Shown here piece by piece: positions 27,607 to 40,400 of a stretch of DNA of 64,000 nucleotides. The translations under genes were made by a program, and so were the position numbers. Position 1 is the stretch's first letter. Every line of letters begins with the position of its first letter. Origin of the DNA: Pseudomonadota bacterium (GTDB taxonomy: Bacteria > Pseudomonadota > Alphaproteobacteria > Acetobacterales > Acetobacteraceae); assembly GCA_021780935.1 (NCBI GenBank), contig JAJXXT010000071.1, forward strand, positions 62,001 to 126,000, in the 5' to 3' direction. The notes under the pieces were generated by a model. That model saw nothing but the letters and a program-made list of their open reading frames with translations. It did not search any database and had not been told where the DNA came from.

Positions 27607-27652
27607 GGCCATCGAGCGCGACCGAAACCAACCGACCCACCGCCGTCGTGTT

Positions 27653-28528
27653 TCAGCTTGCCGATCGGCGGTACACCAGAAACCCGGCGATGGCGTCGCG
27701 CATCGCCTCCGGCTCGTCGGCGCGGATGGAGTGGCTGCTGTCGGCGAAAATCCTGAGGTCGGAGCCGGGAATGAGGCGGGCGATCTCCTCGGAAAACTCG
27801 GGCGGGCAGATCCAGTCATGCTGGCCGGCGAGGATCAGCGTCGGCGCGGTGATCCGGCCGAGTTCGGGGCGCAGGTCGAAGCTGCGCAGAAAGCCGCCGG
27901 GGCCGAAGGCGAGGTTGAGCGGCACCGGCGAGACCGTGCCCCGTCCGCGCGTCGCCGCCGCCGCGACGGGATCGTGTTTGCGCGAATAGGCCGGCCCCAT
28001 CGCGTCGTAATACGCGCGCAGCTCGGCCTCGGTCTGGAAGCCGCCGGCCCACAGACGCTGGCACACCCGAGCCTGTTCGGCGTTGCCGTGCTTCGCGACC
28101 CATTCCTGCGCCCGTGCGATGAAGCCGCCATGGGCGGCGGTGACGATCAGCACCAGGTGGGAAACCGCTTCCGGGTAGCGGCTCGCATGCGCCATCGCCA
28201 CCATGCCGCCATAGGACGTGCCGATGGAGACGATCGGGCCCAGGCCGAGATGCCGGCGCAGCGCCTCCATGTCCTCGACATTCTCGTCGAGGTTGTAGCG
28301 CGCGGGGTCGCCGCGGCCGGAACGACCCTGGCCGCGATGGTCGAAATAGACCAGCTGCATCCGCTCCGCGAGCGGCGTGAAGGCCGGCTTGAACCCGGTA
28401 TGGTCGCCGCCCGGCCCGCCATGGATGAGGAACGCAACCGGTTTTTCGCGCATGCGCGCACCGTCCGGCACCAGGCCGGCGCCTTCGATGTCGAAATAGA
28501 TCGTCGTTCCGCGAATTGCTGCCAGCAT
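27653..28528 (-). CDS. Alpha/beta hydrolase (proline iminopeptidase-like)
   Basis: 291 residues. Oxyanion-hole stretch FLIHGGPGGDH, FDHRGQGRSG strand-loop, nucleophile in IGTSYGGMVAMAHA, acid in AGQHDWICPP and base in FADSSHSIRADEP. HGGPG is characteristic of proline iminopeptidase-type hydrolases. The ATG at 28528 was chosen because ACGGGAGCAGG lies just upstream and the longer frame is low-complexity arginine/proline. Divergent from the acyl-CoA dehydrogenase operon (242-base gap). Substrate unknown. Confidence 0.85.
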   Translation of the reverse strand: MLAAIRGTTIYFDIEGAGLVPDGARMREKPVAFLIHGGPGGDHTGFKPAFTPLAERMQLVYFDHRGQGRSGRGDPARYNLDENVEDMEALRRHLGLGPIVSIGTSYGGMVAMAHASRYPEAVSHLVLIVTAAHGGFIARAQEWVAKHGNAEQARVCQRLWAGGFQTEAELRAYYDAMGPAYSRKHDPVAAAATRGRGTVSPVPLNLAFGPGGFLRSFDLRPELGRITAPTLILAGQHDWICPPEFSEEIARLIPGSDLRIFADSSHSIRADEPEAMRDAIAGFLVYRRSAS

Positions 28529-28770
28529 CGTCCTGCTCCCGTGTCGCGCGCCATCGCGCCGGGCGAATCTAGCAGCCGCGCCGCGCCGCGCGAGCCCGGC
28601 CGCGGTGGCTTGCCGAAAGTTTCGCGCCTGTGCGCCGCCGGTGCGCAATCTTGCCGGGCGTGGCCCGGGGCCGGCCGAACGCTGCGACCTGCGCGCCGGC
28701 CCCGCGCGCGGCTGGACGCGGGGCCGGGCAGGCGGCATCGTCCGGGGTGGGAGGACGCTCGGGAAGGTCC

Positions 28771-29925
28771 ATGGATTTCGAGCTGAACGAGACACAGCGG
28801 GCGCTGCGCGACACCGCGAGGGAGTTTGCCGCCGGGGAATGGGCGCCGCACGCTGCTGCCTGGGATGCGGGTGGCGTCTTTCCAGCCGAGGCCCTGCGCG
28901 CCGCCTGTGCGCTTGGGTTCGGCGCGATGGTGGTGCCCGAGGCGCTGGGCGGCGCCGGGCTCTCGCGCCTCGATGCCGCGATCGTGTTCGAGGAACTCGC
29001 CGCCGCCGACCCCTCCACCACCGGCTTCCTGACCATCCACAACATGGTCGCCTGGATGCTCGCGACCTATGCCGACGCGGGGCAGCAGGCGCGGTTTCTG
29101 CCGCGCGTCATCGCCGGCGAGACGTTTGTCTCCTACTGCCTGACCGAGCCCGGCGCGGGCTCGGATGCGGCGGCGCTGACCACGCGGGCGGTGACGGAGG
29201 GCAATGCCGGGTATCGGCTCACCGGCCAGAAGGCGTTTATTTCCGGCGGCGGGGCGAGCGACCTCTACTTGGTGATGGCGCGCACCGGTGCGGCGGGGGC
29301 GGGCGGCATTTCCTGCATCGCCGTGCCGCGCGACGCGCCGGGCCTGTCCTTCGGCAAGCCGGAGCGGAAACTCGGCTGGAACAGCCAGCCCACCGCCATC
29401 GTCAGCTTCGACGGCGTGGTGGTGCCGGCGGAAAACCGCATCGGCGCGGAAGGGCAGGGGTTCCGTATCGCGATGTCGGCCCTCGATGGCGGGCGGATCA
29501 ACATCGCGGCCTGTTCGCTCGGGGGCGCACGTGCGTGCCTGGAGCTGGCGCTGAGGCATGTGCGCGAACGCCGCGCCTTCGGCCGGCCGATCGCGGATTT
29601 CCAGGCGCTGCAATTCCGGCTTGCGGACATGGCGACGGAGCTGGAGGCGGCGCGCCTGATGGTGCACCGTGCGGCGGCAGCGCTCGACGCCGGTGCGGCG
29701 GACGCCACCCAGCGCGCGGCGATGGCGAAACGTTACGCCACTGACGCGTGCTGGCACATCTGCGACGAGGCGCTGCAACTGCACGGCGGCTATGGCTATA
29801 TCAAGGACTATCAGGTGGAGCGGTATCTGCGCGACCTGCGCGTGCACCGCATCCTGGAAGGCACCAACGAGATCATGCGCGTGATCATCGCGCGCAAGCT
29901 GCTGGAAACGGCCGGATCAACCTGA
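28771..29925 (+). CDS. Isobutyryl-CoA dehydrogenase-like acyl-CoA dehydrogenase
   Basis: 384 residues, ACAD fold with FAD. Signatures CLTEPGAGSDAAAL (FAD-binding), QLHGGYGYIKDYQVERYLRDLRVHRILEGTNEIMR at the end, with the catalytic-type glutamate in LEGTNEIM as in short/branched ACADs. The next gene encodes 3-hydroxyisobutyrate dehydrogenase, which supports the isobutyryl-CoA (valine) assignment. Electrons go to ETF. First gene of the branched-chain operon; GGAAGG precedes the ATG. Confidence 0.85.
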   Translation: MDFELNETQRALRDTAREFAAGEWAPHAAAWDAGGVFPAEALRAACALGFGAMVVPEALGGAGLSRLDAAIVFEELAAADPSTTGFLTIHNMVAWMLATYADAGQQARFLPRVIAGETFVSYCLTEPGAGSDAAALTTRAVTEGNAGYRLTGQKAFISGGGASDLYLVMARTGAAGAGGISCIAVPRDAPGLSFGKPERKLGWNSQPTAIVSFDGVVVPAENRIGAEGQGFRIAMSALDGGRINIAACSLGGARACLELALRHVRERRAFGRPIADFQALQFRLADMATELEAARLMVHRAAAALDAGAADATQRAAMAKRYATDACWHICDEALQLHGGYGYIKDYQVERYLRDLRVHRILEGTNEIMRVIIARKLLETAGST

Positions 29926-29949
29926 CGCGGCGGCCGAAGGGAGGAAACG

Positions 29950-30855
29950 ATGCGAATTCAGTTCATTGGCCTTGGCAACATGGGCCTGCCCATGGCCGGG
30001 AACCTGCAGAAGGCGGGCCACCAGGTGACCGGGCTCGACACGGCGCCGCGCGCGCGCGACGCCTTCGCGGCGCAGGGCGGGCATATCGCGGCGAGCCTTG
30101 CCGCCGGCGCCGCCGCCGCCGAGGCCGTCATCACCATGCTGCCGGCGGGTGAGCATGTCCGCGCCGTCTATCTCGGCGAGCACGGACTGCTGCGCTCGGC
30201 ACAGCGCGGCTCGTTGCTGATCGATTCCTCGACCATCGATGTCGCCACCGCCCGCGAGGTTGCCGCCGAGGCCGCGCAGCATGGCCACGAGATGCTCGAC
30301 GCGCCGGTTTCCGGCGGCACCACCGGGGCGCAGGCGGCGACACTCACCTTCATGGTCGGCGGCAGCGAGGCGGGGTTCGCGCGGGCGAAGCCGCTGCTGG
30401 CGGCGATGGGCCGGAATATCGTCCATGCCGGGCCCTCCGGCGCCGGCCAGGCGGCCAAGATCTGCAACAACATGATCCTTGGCATCTCCATGTTGGGTGT
30501 CAGCGAGGCGTTCGTGCTCGCCGACCGGCTCGGCCTCGACCGGCAGAAACTGTTCGACATCGCATCGAACTCCTCGGGCTCCTGCTGGTCGCTGCTGAAG
30601 AACTGCCCGGTACCGGGACCGGTGCCCACCGCCGCCTCGGCGCGCGACTACGAGCCGGGTTTTGCCGCCGCGCTGATGCTCAAGGATTTGCAGCTCTCCC
30701 AGCAGGCCGCGGGCGGCGTGGGGGCGGCGACGCCGATGGGCGCGCACGCGGCACGGCTGTATGCGGCGCTGGTGGCCGCCGGCTACGCGGGGAAGGATTT
30801 CTCCATCGCCTTCCGTTATCTCGACGCGATGCTGCGCGACAAGGCGCCGGCGTGA
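29950..30855 (+). CDS. mmsB: 3-Hydroxyisobutyrate dehydrogenase
   Basis: 301 residues. The N-terminal nucleotide-binding motif IQFIGLGNMGLPMAGNL (3-19), the substrate stretch DAPVSGGTTGAQAATLTFMVGG and the catalytic lysine in AGQAAKICNNMILG define the beta-hydroxyacid dehydrogenase family; SSGSCWSL is typical of HIBADH. Oxidises 3-hydroxyisobutyrate to methylmalonate semialdehyde in valine degradation. A 24-base gap follows the dehydrogenase; GGAGG lies before ATG. Confidence 0.9.
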   Translation: MRIQFIGLGNMGLPMAGNLQKAGHQVTGLDTAPRARDAFAAQGGHIAASLAAGAAAAEAVITMLPAGEHVRAVYLGEHGLLRSAQRGSLLIDSSTIDVATAREVAAEAAQHGHEMLDAPVSGGTTGAQAATLTFMVGGSEAGFARAKPLLAAMGRNIVHAGPSGAGQAAKICNNMILGISMLGVSEAFVLADRLGLDRQKLFDIASNSSGSCWSLLKNCPVPGPVPTAASARDYEPGFAAALMLKDLQLSQQAAGGVGAATPMGAHAARLYAALVAAGYAGKDFSIAFRYLDAMLRDKAPA

Positions 30856-30879
30856 GGGGCCGCCCGTGAGCGCCGCCCC

Positions 30880-32541
30880 ATGAGCGGTACCGAGACGTTT
30901 CTGGCGGCGCGCGACCTGCTGTTGCGCCTGCGGACCGACCACGACGCCGCCTGCCGCGACTTCCGGTGGCCGGATCTGCCGGATTTCAACTGGGCGCTCG
31001 ACTGGTTCGACGCCAATCTCGCGGCTGGCGAGCATGGCGCACGCCCGGCGCTGGTGATCACCGGCGAGGGGGCGGCGACACGGAGTTTCCACGAGCTTGC
31101 CGACCGGTCGAACCGGGTTGCCAACGGTCTCGTCCGGCTGGGCCTCGGCCATGGCGACCGCATCATGCTGATGCTCGGCAACATCGCGCCGCTGTGGGAG
31201 ACGATGCTGGCGGCGATGAAGCTGGGTGCCGTCATCGTTCCCGCGACGACGCTGCTGACCCCTGATGACCTCGCCGAGCGGGTGACCCGCGCGCGGGTGC
31301 GCGCCGTGGTCTGCGCCGATGCCGCGCGGCTGGCGGCGGCACCGGAGGGTGCAATCCGCATCGGCGTGGCGGGTGCCGGTGGCATTCCCTATGAAACGCT
31401 GCTGGAGGCACCGGCCGACTTTGTGCCGGCGCGGCGGGCCGTGGCCGACGACCCGATGCTACTCTATTTCACCTCCGGCACGACCTCGCGCCCGAAACTC
31501 GTTCTTCATACGCACCGATCCTATCCTGTGGGCCATCTCTCGACCATGTACTGGCTCGGCTTGCGGCCGGGTGATCTGCATCTCAATGTCTCCTCACCGG
31601 GCTGGGCGAAGCATGCCTGGTGCTGCTTTTTCGCGCCGTGGAACGCGGGTGCGGCGATCTTCATCGCCAACCAGCCGCGGTTCAACGCGCGCGACCTGCT
31701 GGGGCGCATGACTGCGGCGGGCGTTACCACCTTCGCCGCCCCGCCCACGGTCTGGCGCATGCTGATCCAGGAGGACCTCGCCCCGTTTCGCGGCGCGCTG
31801 CGCGAGCTTTGCGGCGCCGGCGAGCCGCTGAACCCCGAGGTGATCGAACAGGTGCAACGCGCCTGGGGTCTCACCATCCGCGACGGCTATGGCCAGACGG
31901 AAACGACCTGCCAGGTCGGCAATCCGCCGGGGCAGAAGCTCAAGCCCGGCTCGATGGGCCGCCCGATGCCCGGCTATCGGCTGCGGATTCTCGACGTCGA
32001 GGGGCGCGACGCGGCGGAGGGGGAGCTTTCGATCCCGCTCGATCCGCCGCCGGCCTCCCTGATGGTCGGATACCAGGACGATACCGGAACGATCGAGAAG
32101 CTGAGCGGCGAGGCCTATCGCACCGGCGATGTGGTGAGCCGCGACGCCGAGGGCTACATCACCTATGTCGGCCGCGCCGACGATGTGTTCAAGGCCTCGG
32201 ATTATCGCATCTCGCCCTTTGAGCTGGAAAGCGTGCTGATCGAGCACCCGGCTGTGGCCGAGGCCGCGGTCGTTCCGGCACCGGACGCGATGCGCCTGGC
32301 GGTGCCCAAGGCCTATGTGGCGCTGGTCGCCGGAAACGCACCGGACGCGGTAACGGCGGCCTCGATCTTCGCGCATTGCAGCAGCCGGCTCGCACCCTAC
32401 AAGCGCGTCCGGCGCATCGAGTTCTACGAGCTGCCCAAGACCATCTCCGGCAAGATCCGCCGCGTGGAGCTGCGCCAGCGCGAGGCGACGCTGGCTGAAA
32501 GCGGCGAGACAGCGCCCGGCGAATTCCGCGAAGGGACATGA
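30880..32541 (+). CDS. AMP-forming acyl-CoA ligase
   Basis: 553 residues of the ANL superfamily. ATP-binding loop [13 protein letters not shown] (about 196-208), AMP contact DGYGQTETT (about 336-344), hinge aspartate in [16 protein letters not shown] and the C-terminal lysine K525 in KTISGKIRR. Sequence resembles medium-chain/benzoate-type ligases more than acetyl-CoA synthetase. Within this operon it could activate a branched-chain or related acid to its CoA ester (inference). Confidence 0.88.
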   Translation: MSGTETFLAARDLLLRLRTDHDAACRDFRWPDLPDFNWALDWFDANLAAGEHGARPALVITGEGAATRSFHELADRSNRVANGLVRLGLGHGDRIMLMLGNIAPLWETMLAAMKLGAVIVPATTLLTPDDLAERVTRARVRAVVCADAARLAAAPEGAIRIGVAGAGGIPYETLLEAPADFVPARRAVADDPMLLYFTSGTTSRPKLVLHTHRSYPVGHLSTMYWLGLRPGDLHLNVSSPGWAKHAWCCFFAPWNAGAAIFIANQPRFNARDLLGRMTAAGVTTFAAPPTVWRMLIQEDLAPFRGALRELCGAGEPLNPEVIEQVQRAWGLTIRDGYGQTETTCQVGNPPGQKLKPGSMGRPMPGYRLRILDVEGRDAAEGELSIPLDPPPASLMVGYQDDTGTIEKLSGEAYRTGDVVSRDAEGYITYVGRADDVFKASDYRISPFELESVLIEHPAVAEAAVVPAPDAMRLAVPKAYVALVAGNAPDAVTAASIFAHCSSRLAPYKRVRRIEFYELPKTISGKIRRVELRQREATLAESGETAPGEFREGT

Positions 32542-32548
32542 GGCAGGC

Positions 32549-33721
32549 ATGGCCGTCAACACGGATTACGGGCTCGACTTCGCGCTCGGCGAGGAGATCG
32601 ACATGCTGCGCGACACGCTGCGGCGCTTCGCCGCCGCCGAGATCGCGCCGCGAGCCGCGGCGATCGACCGCGACAACGACTTTCCCGCCGATCTCTGGCG
32701 CAAGCTGGGCGCGCTCGGCGTGCTCGGCCTCACCGTCGAGGACGAGTTCGGCGGCGCCGGCATGGGCTATCTCGCGCATTGCGTGGCGATGGAGGAGATC
32801 AGTCGTGCCTCGGCCGCGGTCGGGCTTTCCTATGGCGCGCACTCCAATCTCTGCGTCAACCAGATCCGCCGCAACGGCACGCCGGCGCAGAAGCGCCACT
32901 ATCTGCCCAAGCTGATTTCTGGCGAGCATGTCGGGGCACTGGCGATGAGCGAGGCGGGCGCCGGCTCCGATGTCGTTTCGATGCGGCTGCGCGCCACGCC
33001 GCGCGACGGTGGGTACGTGCTCGACGGCACCAAGATGTGGATTACCAACGGGCCGGACGCCGATGTGCTGGTGGTCTATGCCAAGACCGATCCCGAGGCG
33101 GGCAAGCGCGGCATCACGGCGTTCCTGGTCGAGCGCACCATGCTCGGCTTCTCCTGCGCGCAGAAGCTCGACAAGCTCGGCATGCGCGGCTCCAACACCG
33201 GGGAGCTGGTGTTCGATGGCTGTCACGTTCCCGCATCCAACGTGCTGGGTGCGGTGGGCGGCGGCGTTGGCGTGCTGATGAGCGGGCTCGACTACGAGCG
33301 CGCGGTGCTCGCGGCGGGGCCGCTGGGCATCATGCAGGCCTGCCTCGATGCGGTGCTGCCCTACCTGCACGAGCGGCGGCAATTCGGCCAGGCGATCGGC
33401 GAGTTTCAGTTGATGCAGGCCAAGATCGCGGACATGTACACGACGATGAACGCCGCGAAATCCTACGTCTATGCGGTGGCCCAGGCCTGCGACCGCGGGC
33501 GGACGACGCGCAAGGATGCGGCCGGCGCCATCCTCTATGCCGCGGAGAAGGCGACGTGGATGGCGCTGGAGGCGATCCAGTGCCTCGGCGGCAACGGCTA
33601 TATCAACGACTACCCGACCGGGCGGCTGCTGCGCGATGCGAAACTATACGAGATCGGCGCCGGCACATCCGAAATCCGGCGGATGCTGATCGGACGCGAG
33701 CTGTTCGCCGAGACCGCATGA
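32549..33721 (+). CDS. ivd: Isovaleryl-CoA dehydrogenase
   Basis: 390 residues. Matches IVD length and has the IVD catalytic glutamate in [15 protein letters not shown] (about 248-262), the FAD motif [29 protein letters not shown] and [35 protein letters not shown]. Oxidises isovaleryl-CoA to 3-methylcrotonyl-CoA in leucine breakdown. The stop lies within ATGATG, overlapping the carboxylase beta-subunit start. Confidence 0.95.
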   Translation: MAVNTDYGLDFALGEEIDMLRDTLRRFAAAEIAPRAAAIDRDNDFPADLWRKLGALGVLGLTVEDEFGGAGMGYLAHCVAMEEISRASAAVGLSYGAHSNLCVNQIRRNGTPAQKRHYLPKLISGEHVGALAMSEAGAGSDVVSMRLRATPRDGGYVLDGTKMWITNGPDADVLVVYAKTDPEAGKRGITAFLVERTMLGFSCAQKLDKLGMRGSNTGELVFDGCHVPASNVLGAVGGGVGVLMSGLDYERAVLAAGPLGIMQACLDAVLPYLHERRQFGQAIGEFQLMQAKIADMYTTMNAAKSYVYAVAQACDRGRTTRKDAAGAILYAAEKATWMALEAIQCLGGNGYINDYPTGRLLRDAKLYEIGAGTSEIRRMLIGRELFAETA

Positions 33722-35319
33722 TGACGTTCCGTTCGGAAATCGACCCGCGCTCGCCGACATTCCGTGCCAATGCCGCCGCCATGGCGGGGCTGGTTGAGGA
33801 TCTGCGCGCGACCGTGGCGAAGGCGGCGCTGGGCGGTGGCGAGGCCGCGCGACAACGCCACCTTTCCCGTGGCAAGATGCTGCCGCGCGCGCGGGTGGCC
33901 AGCCTGCTCGACCCCGGCACGCCGTTTCTCGAACTCTCGCAGCTTGCCGCCCACGGAATGCACGGCGGCGAGGTGCCGGCGGGCGGCATCCTGACCGGCA
34001 TCGGGCGCGTCGCCGGGCGGCTTTGCGTCGTCGTCTGCAACGATGCGACGGTGAAGGGCGGCACGTATTACCCGATCACGGTCAAAAAACATCTGCGCGC
34101 GCAGGAAATCGCGCGGGAAAACCGACTGCCTTGCGTCTATCTCGTCGATTCCGGCGGTGCCAACCTGCCGAACCAGGACGAGGTGTTTCCGGACCGCGAG
34201 CATTTTGGCCGCATTTTCTTCAACCAGGCGCGGATGTCGGCCGAGGGCATCGGCCAGGTCGCCGTGGTGATGGGTTCCTGCACCGCCGGTGGCGCCTATG
34301 TGCCGGCGATGTCGGACCAGAGCATCATCGTGCGCAACCAGGGCACGATCTTTCTCGGCGGCCCGCCGCTGGTGAAGGCCGCGACCGGCGAGATCGTTTC
34401 GGCGGAGGAACTCGGGGGCGCTGAGGTTCATGCCCGCGTCTCGGGCGTGGTCGATCACCTGGCCGAGAACGACGCGCATGCGCTTGGCCTGGCACGGCGC
34501 ATCGTCGCCACCATGCCGGAAAATCTTGCGCCGCCCCCCTCGGCGTCGCGCCTACCGTTGCTCTCGCCGGCCGATCTCGGCGGCATCGTGCCCACCGACC
34601 GGCGCATTCCTTTCGACGTGCGCGAGATCATCGCCCGCCTCGTGGATGCCAGCGCCTTCGAGGAGTTCAAACGCGACTACGCCACCACCATCGTCACCTG
34701 CTTTGCGACGATCGGCGGCTACCCCGTCGGTATCGTCGCCAATAACGGCATTCTGTTCAGCGAGTCCGCGCTTAAGGCGGCGCATTTCATCGAGTTGTGC
34801 GACCAGCGGAACATTCCGCTGCTGTTCCTTCAGAACATCACCGGCTTCATGGTCGGCCGCAAATACGAGCAGGGTGGCATCGCCAGGGATGGCGCCAAGA
34901 TGGTGACCGCCGTTGCGACGGCGCGGGTGCCGAAGTTCACTGTCATCATCGGCGGCAGTTTCGGCGCTGGCAATTACGGCATGTGTGGGCGCGCCTACCA
35001 GCCGCGGCTGCTGTTCCTATGGCCCAACGCGCGCATTTCCGTGATGGGCGGCGAGCAGGCGGCGAGCGTGCTGGCGACGGTGCGCCGCGACGCGATGGAG
35101 GCGCGCGGCGAGGCCTGGGCCGTCGAGGCGGAGGAGGCGTTCAAGGCGCCGATCCGCGCGCAGTATGAAACCCAGGGCCACCCCTACTACGCCACCGCCC
35201 GGCTGTGGGACGACGGCGTGATCGCGCCCGGGGACACGCGCCGGGTGCTGACGCTGGGGCTCGCCATGGCCGCCGGCGCGCCGGAACCGGCGGGCCGCTT
35301 TGGCGTGTTCCGGATGTGA
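33718..35319 (+). CDS. mccB: Methylcrotonyl-CoA carboxylase, beta (carboxyltransferase) subunit
   Basis: 533 residues, the usual size. N-terminal and C-terminal crotonase-like carboxyltransferase halves: [50 protein letters not shown] and [29 protein letters not shown]. Transfers CO2 from biotin to 3-methylcrotonyl-CoA. Two adjacent ATG codons (33718, 33721) could serve; both overlap the ivd stop. Followed two bases later by the alpha subunit. Confidence 0.95.
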   Translation: MMTFRSEIDPRSPTFRANAAAMAGLVEDLRATVAKAALGGGEAARQRHLSRGKMLPRARVASLLDPGTPFLELSQLAAHGMHGGEVPAGGILTGIGRVAGRLCVVVCNDATVKGGTYYPITVKKHLRAQEIARENRLPCVYLVDSGGANLPNQDEVFPDREHFGRIFFNQARMSAEGIGQVAVVMGSCTAGGAYVPAMSDQSIIVRNQGTIFLGGPPLVKAATGEIVSAEELGGAEVHARVSGVVDHLAENDAHALGLARRIVATMPENLAPPPSASRLPLLSPADLGGIVPTDRRIPFDVREIIARLVDASAFEEFKRDYATTIVTCFATIGGYPVGIVANNGILFSESALKAAHFIELCDQRNIPLLFLQNITGFMVGRKYEQGGIARDGAKMVTAVATARVPKFTVIIGGSFGAGNYGMCGRAYQPRLLFLWPNARISVMGGEQAASVLATVRRDAMEARGEAWAVEAEEAFKAPIRAQYETQGHPYYATARLWDDGVIAPGDTRRVLTLGLAMAAGAPEPAGRFGVFRM

Positions 35320-35321
35320 CG

Positions 35322-37259
<1,938 letters not shown>

Positions 37260-37412
37260 TCCCGAGTCCGCTGCTCCGGGCGGGTTTTGTTGCATTGCGG
37301 CGGACAGAATCTTGCTTGGCCAGGGTCGCTTGGCGCGGCGTTGCCCCCACTTCGCCCGCCGCCACGACACCTCGCTGCGAAGTTGCCCCCGGTCGCGAAT
37401 GTTTGTGGATTG

Positions 37413-37429
37413 GGACAGAAATTCTGTCC
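37413..37429. promoter_or_regulatory. Palindromic operator upstream of the IorAB gene
   Basis: GGACAGAA, A, TTCTGTCC: perfect 8-bp arms around one base, 65 bases before the iorAB start. A matching half-site GGACAGAA stands at 37302-37309. Such a site suits a dimeric regulator; which one cannot be told. The surrounding 234-base gap (37260-37493) holds nothing else recognisable. Confidence 0.5.
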
Positions 37430-37493
37430 TAACTTCAGCGCCGATCGCGCATAGTTCGATAGGGACGGCGTTGGATCGGGGGAGACGGCGAGC

Positions 37494-40400
37494 ATGAAGC
37501 ACGCACAGGCATCGCTGGCGGACAAGTATCGCATCGACAGCGACCGTTTCTACGTCACCGGCACGCAGGCCCTGGTGCGCCTGCCGCTGCTGCAGCGCGC
37601 GCTGGACCGCCGCGCGGGGCTGAATACCGGTGGCTTCGTCAGCGGCTATCGCGGCTCGCCGCTCGGCCAGGTCGATATCCAGATGTGGGCGGCCAAGGCC
37701 CAGCTTGCCGAGCACGATATCCGCTTCCAGCCCGGCGTGAACGAGGAGCTGGCGGCGACCGCGGTCTGGGGCACGCAGCAGGTCACGCTGTTTCCCGCCG
37801 CGCGTGTCGACGGTGTCTTCGCCTACTGGTACGGCAAGGGGCCGGGCGTCGATCGTTGCGGCGACGTGTTCAAGCACGCGAACTATGCCGGCACCTCGCG
37901 CCATGGCGGCGTGCTGCTGATGGCCGGCGACGACCATGCCTGCAAATCCTCGACCATTCCGCACCAGAGCGAGCAGGCCTTCATCGCCGCCGGCTGCCCG
38001 GTGCTGGTCCCGGCCGATATCGGCGAACTGCTGGAGCTTGGGCTGCATGGCTGGGCGATGTCGCGCTGGTCCGGCCGCTATGTCGGGTTCAAAACGGTCG
38101 CCGATGTCGTCGATTCCTCGGCGAGCGTGGGCTTCGGCCTCGACGGTTTCGTGCCGGTGCTGCCAGAGGGCCCGCACCCCGATGTGTCGATCCGCCTGCA
38201 CGACACGCCGCTGGAGCAGGAGGCGAGGGCGCTCACCATCGGCCTGCCGGCGGCCCTCGCCTATGCCCGCGCCAACCGCCTCGACCGCGTGCTGCGCGCG
38301 GATGCCGGGGCTCGTCTCGGTATCGTCACGGTCGGCAAATCCTTCCACGACACGCGCCAGGCTCTGGCGGAGCTGGGCGAGCCCGGCGGCATCCGCCTGC
38401 TCAAGCTCGCCATGGCCTGGCCGCTCGACCCCGCGACCATCCGCGCGTTCGCCGACGGGCTTGAGGAGATTCTGGTCATCGAGGAAAAGGCGCCGCTGAT
38501 CGAGGCGCAGATCCGCGACATCCTCTACCCGCTCGCCGAGCGCCCGCGCGTGGTCGGCAAGACCGACGAGACGGGTGCAGAACTGCTGCGCCGCGGCGGC
38601 GACTTTTCCTCCGCCGACATCGCGCGCGCCGCGGGCTCCCGGCTCGCCCGTTTCGCCTCCACCGAGGCGATCGCGGCGCATCTGGCCTTTCTGGATGCGC
38701 AGTCGCGCGCCAACGCGACGGTGGAGGTGCTGGCGACGCGCCGGCCGTTCTATTGCAGCGGCTGCCCGCACAACACCTCGACGCGCGTGCCCGACGGATC
38801 GCGCGCCCTTGCCGGCATCGGCTGCCACACCCTCGCGATGTGGATGGACCGTTCCACCGACACGGTCAGCCAGATGGGCGGCGAGGGCATGGCCTGGGTC
38901 GGGCAGGCGCCGTTCACCGAGGAAAAGCACGTCTTCGCCAATCTCGGTGACGGCACGTATTTTCATTCCGGCCTCATGGCGATCCGCGCGGCGGTCAGCG
39001 CCGGCGTCAACATCACCTACAAGCTGCTGTTCAACGACGCCGTCGCGATGACCGGCGGCCAGCATGTCGATGGCCAGCTCAACGTGCCGCAGATCACCCG
39101 CCAGCTCGCCGCCGAGGGCGTGGTCGCCATCGCGGTGGTGACGGACGAGCCGGAAAAACACGCGTCGGTGACCGATTTCGCTCCCGGTGTCACGGTGCAT
39201 CACCGAAATGCGCTGGAGGCGGTGGAGCGGCGCTTCCGCGAGACCGAGGGCTGCACGGTGCTGATCTACGACCAGACCTGCGCCTCCGAAAAACGTCGCC
39301 GGCGCAAGCGCGGGCAGTTTCCGGACCCCGACAAGCGCGTGTTCATCAACGCCGAGGTCTGCGAGGGCTGCGGCGATTGCTCGCGCGCCTCCAACTGCAT
39401 TTCGGTCGCCCCGCTGGAGACGCCGCTCGGGACGAAGCGGCGCATCGACCAGGCGAGTTGCAACAAGGATTTCTCGTGCATCGAGGGTTTCTGCCCGAGC
39501 TTCGTCACCGTGCATGGTGCGAAGCTGCACCGCCGGGCCGCCACGGCCCCGGCCGAGATGCCGCTGTCCGAGCCGTCGCTGCCGGCGCTCGACAAGCCCT
39601 ATGACATCCTGGTCACCGGCATCGGCGGCACCGGCATCGTCACCATCGGCGCGCTGCTGGGCATGGCGGCGCATCTCGATGGCGTGGCCGTCACCGTGCT
39701 CGACATGATGGGCCTCGCGCAGAAGGGCGGCAGCGTCTGGAGCCATGTGCGCCTCGGCGCCGATGCCGCCTCGTTGCAAGGCCTGCGCGTCGGGCGTGGG
39801 CAGGCGGACCTGCTGCTCGCCGCCGATATCGTCACCGCCGCCTCCCGCGACACGCTCGCCGCCCTGCGCGCCGATGGCAGCCGCGTGGTGCTCAACACCA
39901 ACGAGGCGCCAACGGCCGATTTCGTGATGGATACGAACACGAAACTTCCCGCGGCCCGGCTGCGCGCGGCGATGGAGCGTGCCTCGGCGAGCCTCGATGC
40001 GATCGACGCGACGGCGCTGGCCAGCGCGCTTACCGGCGATGCGATCGGCGCCAACCTGCTGCTGCTCGGCTATGCGTGGCAGAAGGGTGCGGTGCCGCTA
40101 TCGCACGAGGCGCTGTTGCGCGCGATCGAGCTCAACGGCCAGGCCGTGGAGGCGAACAAGGCGGCGTTTCTGTGGGGCCGTATCGCCGCCGCCGACCCCG
40201 CCCGGGCTGCGCGCGAGGCCGGGCTGCGCGCGCCATCCCCGCCGATGACGCTCGACGAAACGATCGCCGACCGCGTGGCGCGGCTCACCGACTATGGCGG
40301 GCGGCGGCTCGCGCGGCGCTACAGCGCGCTGGTGGCCACGGCGCGCGAGGCGGAGGCGCGGGCGGCACCTGGCTCGACTGCGCTCACCGCCGCCGTTGCG

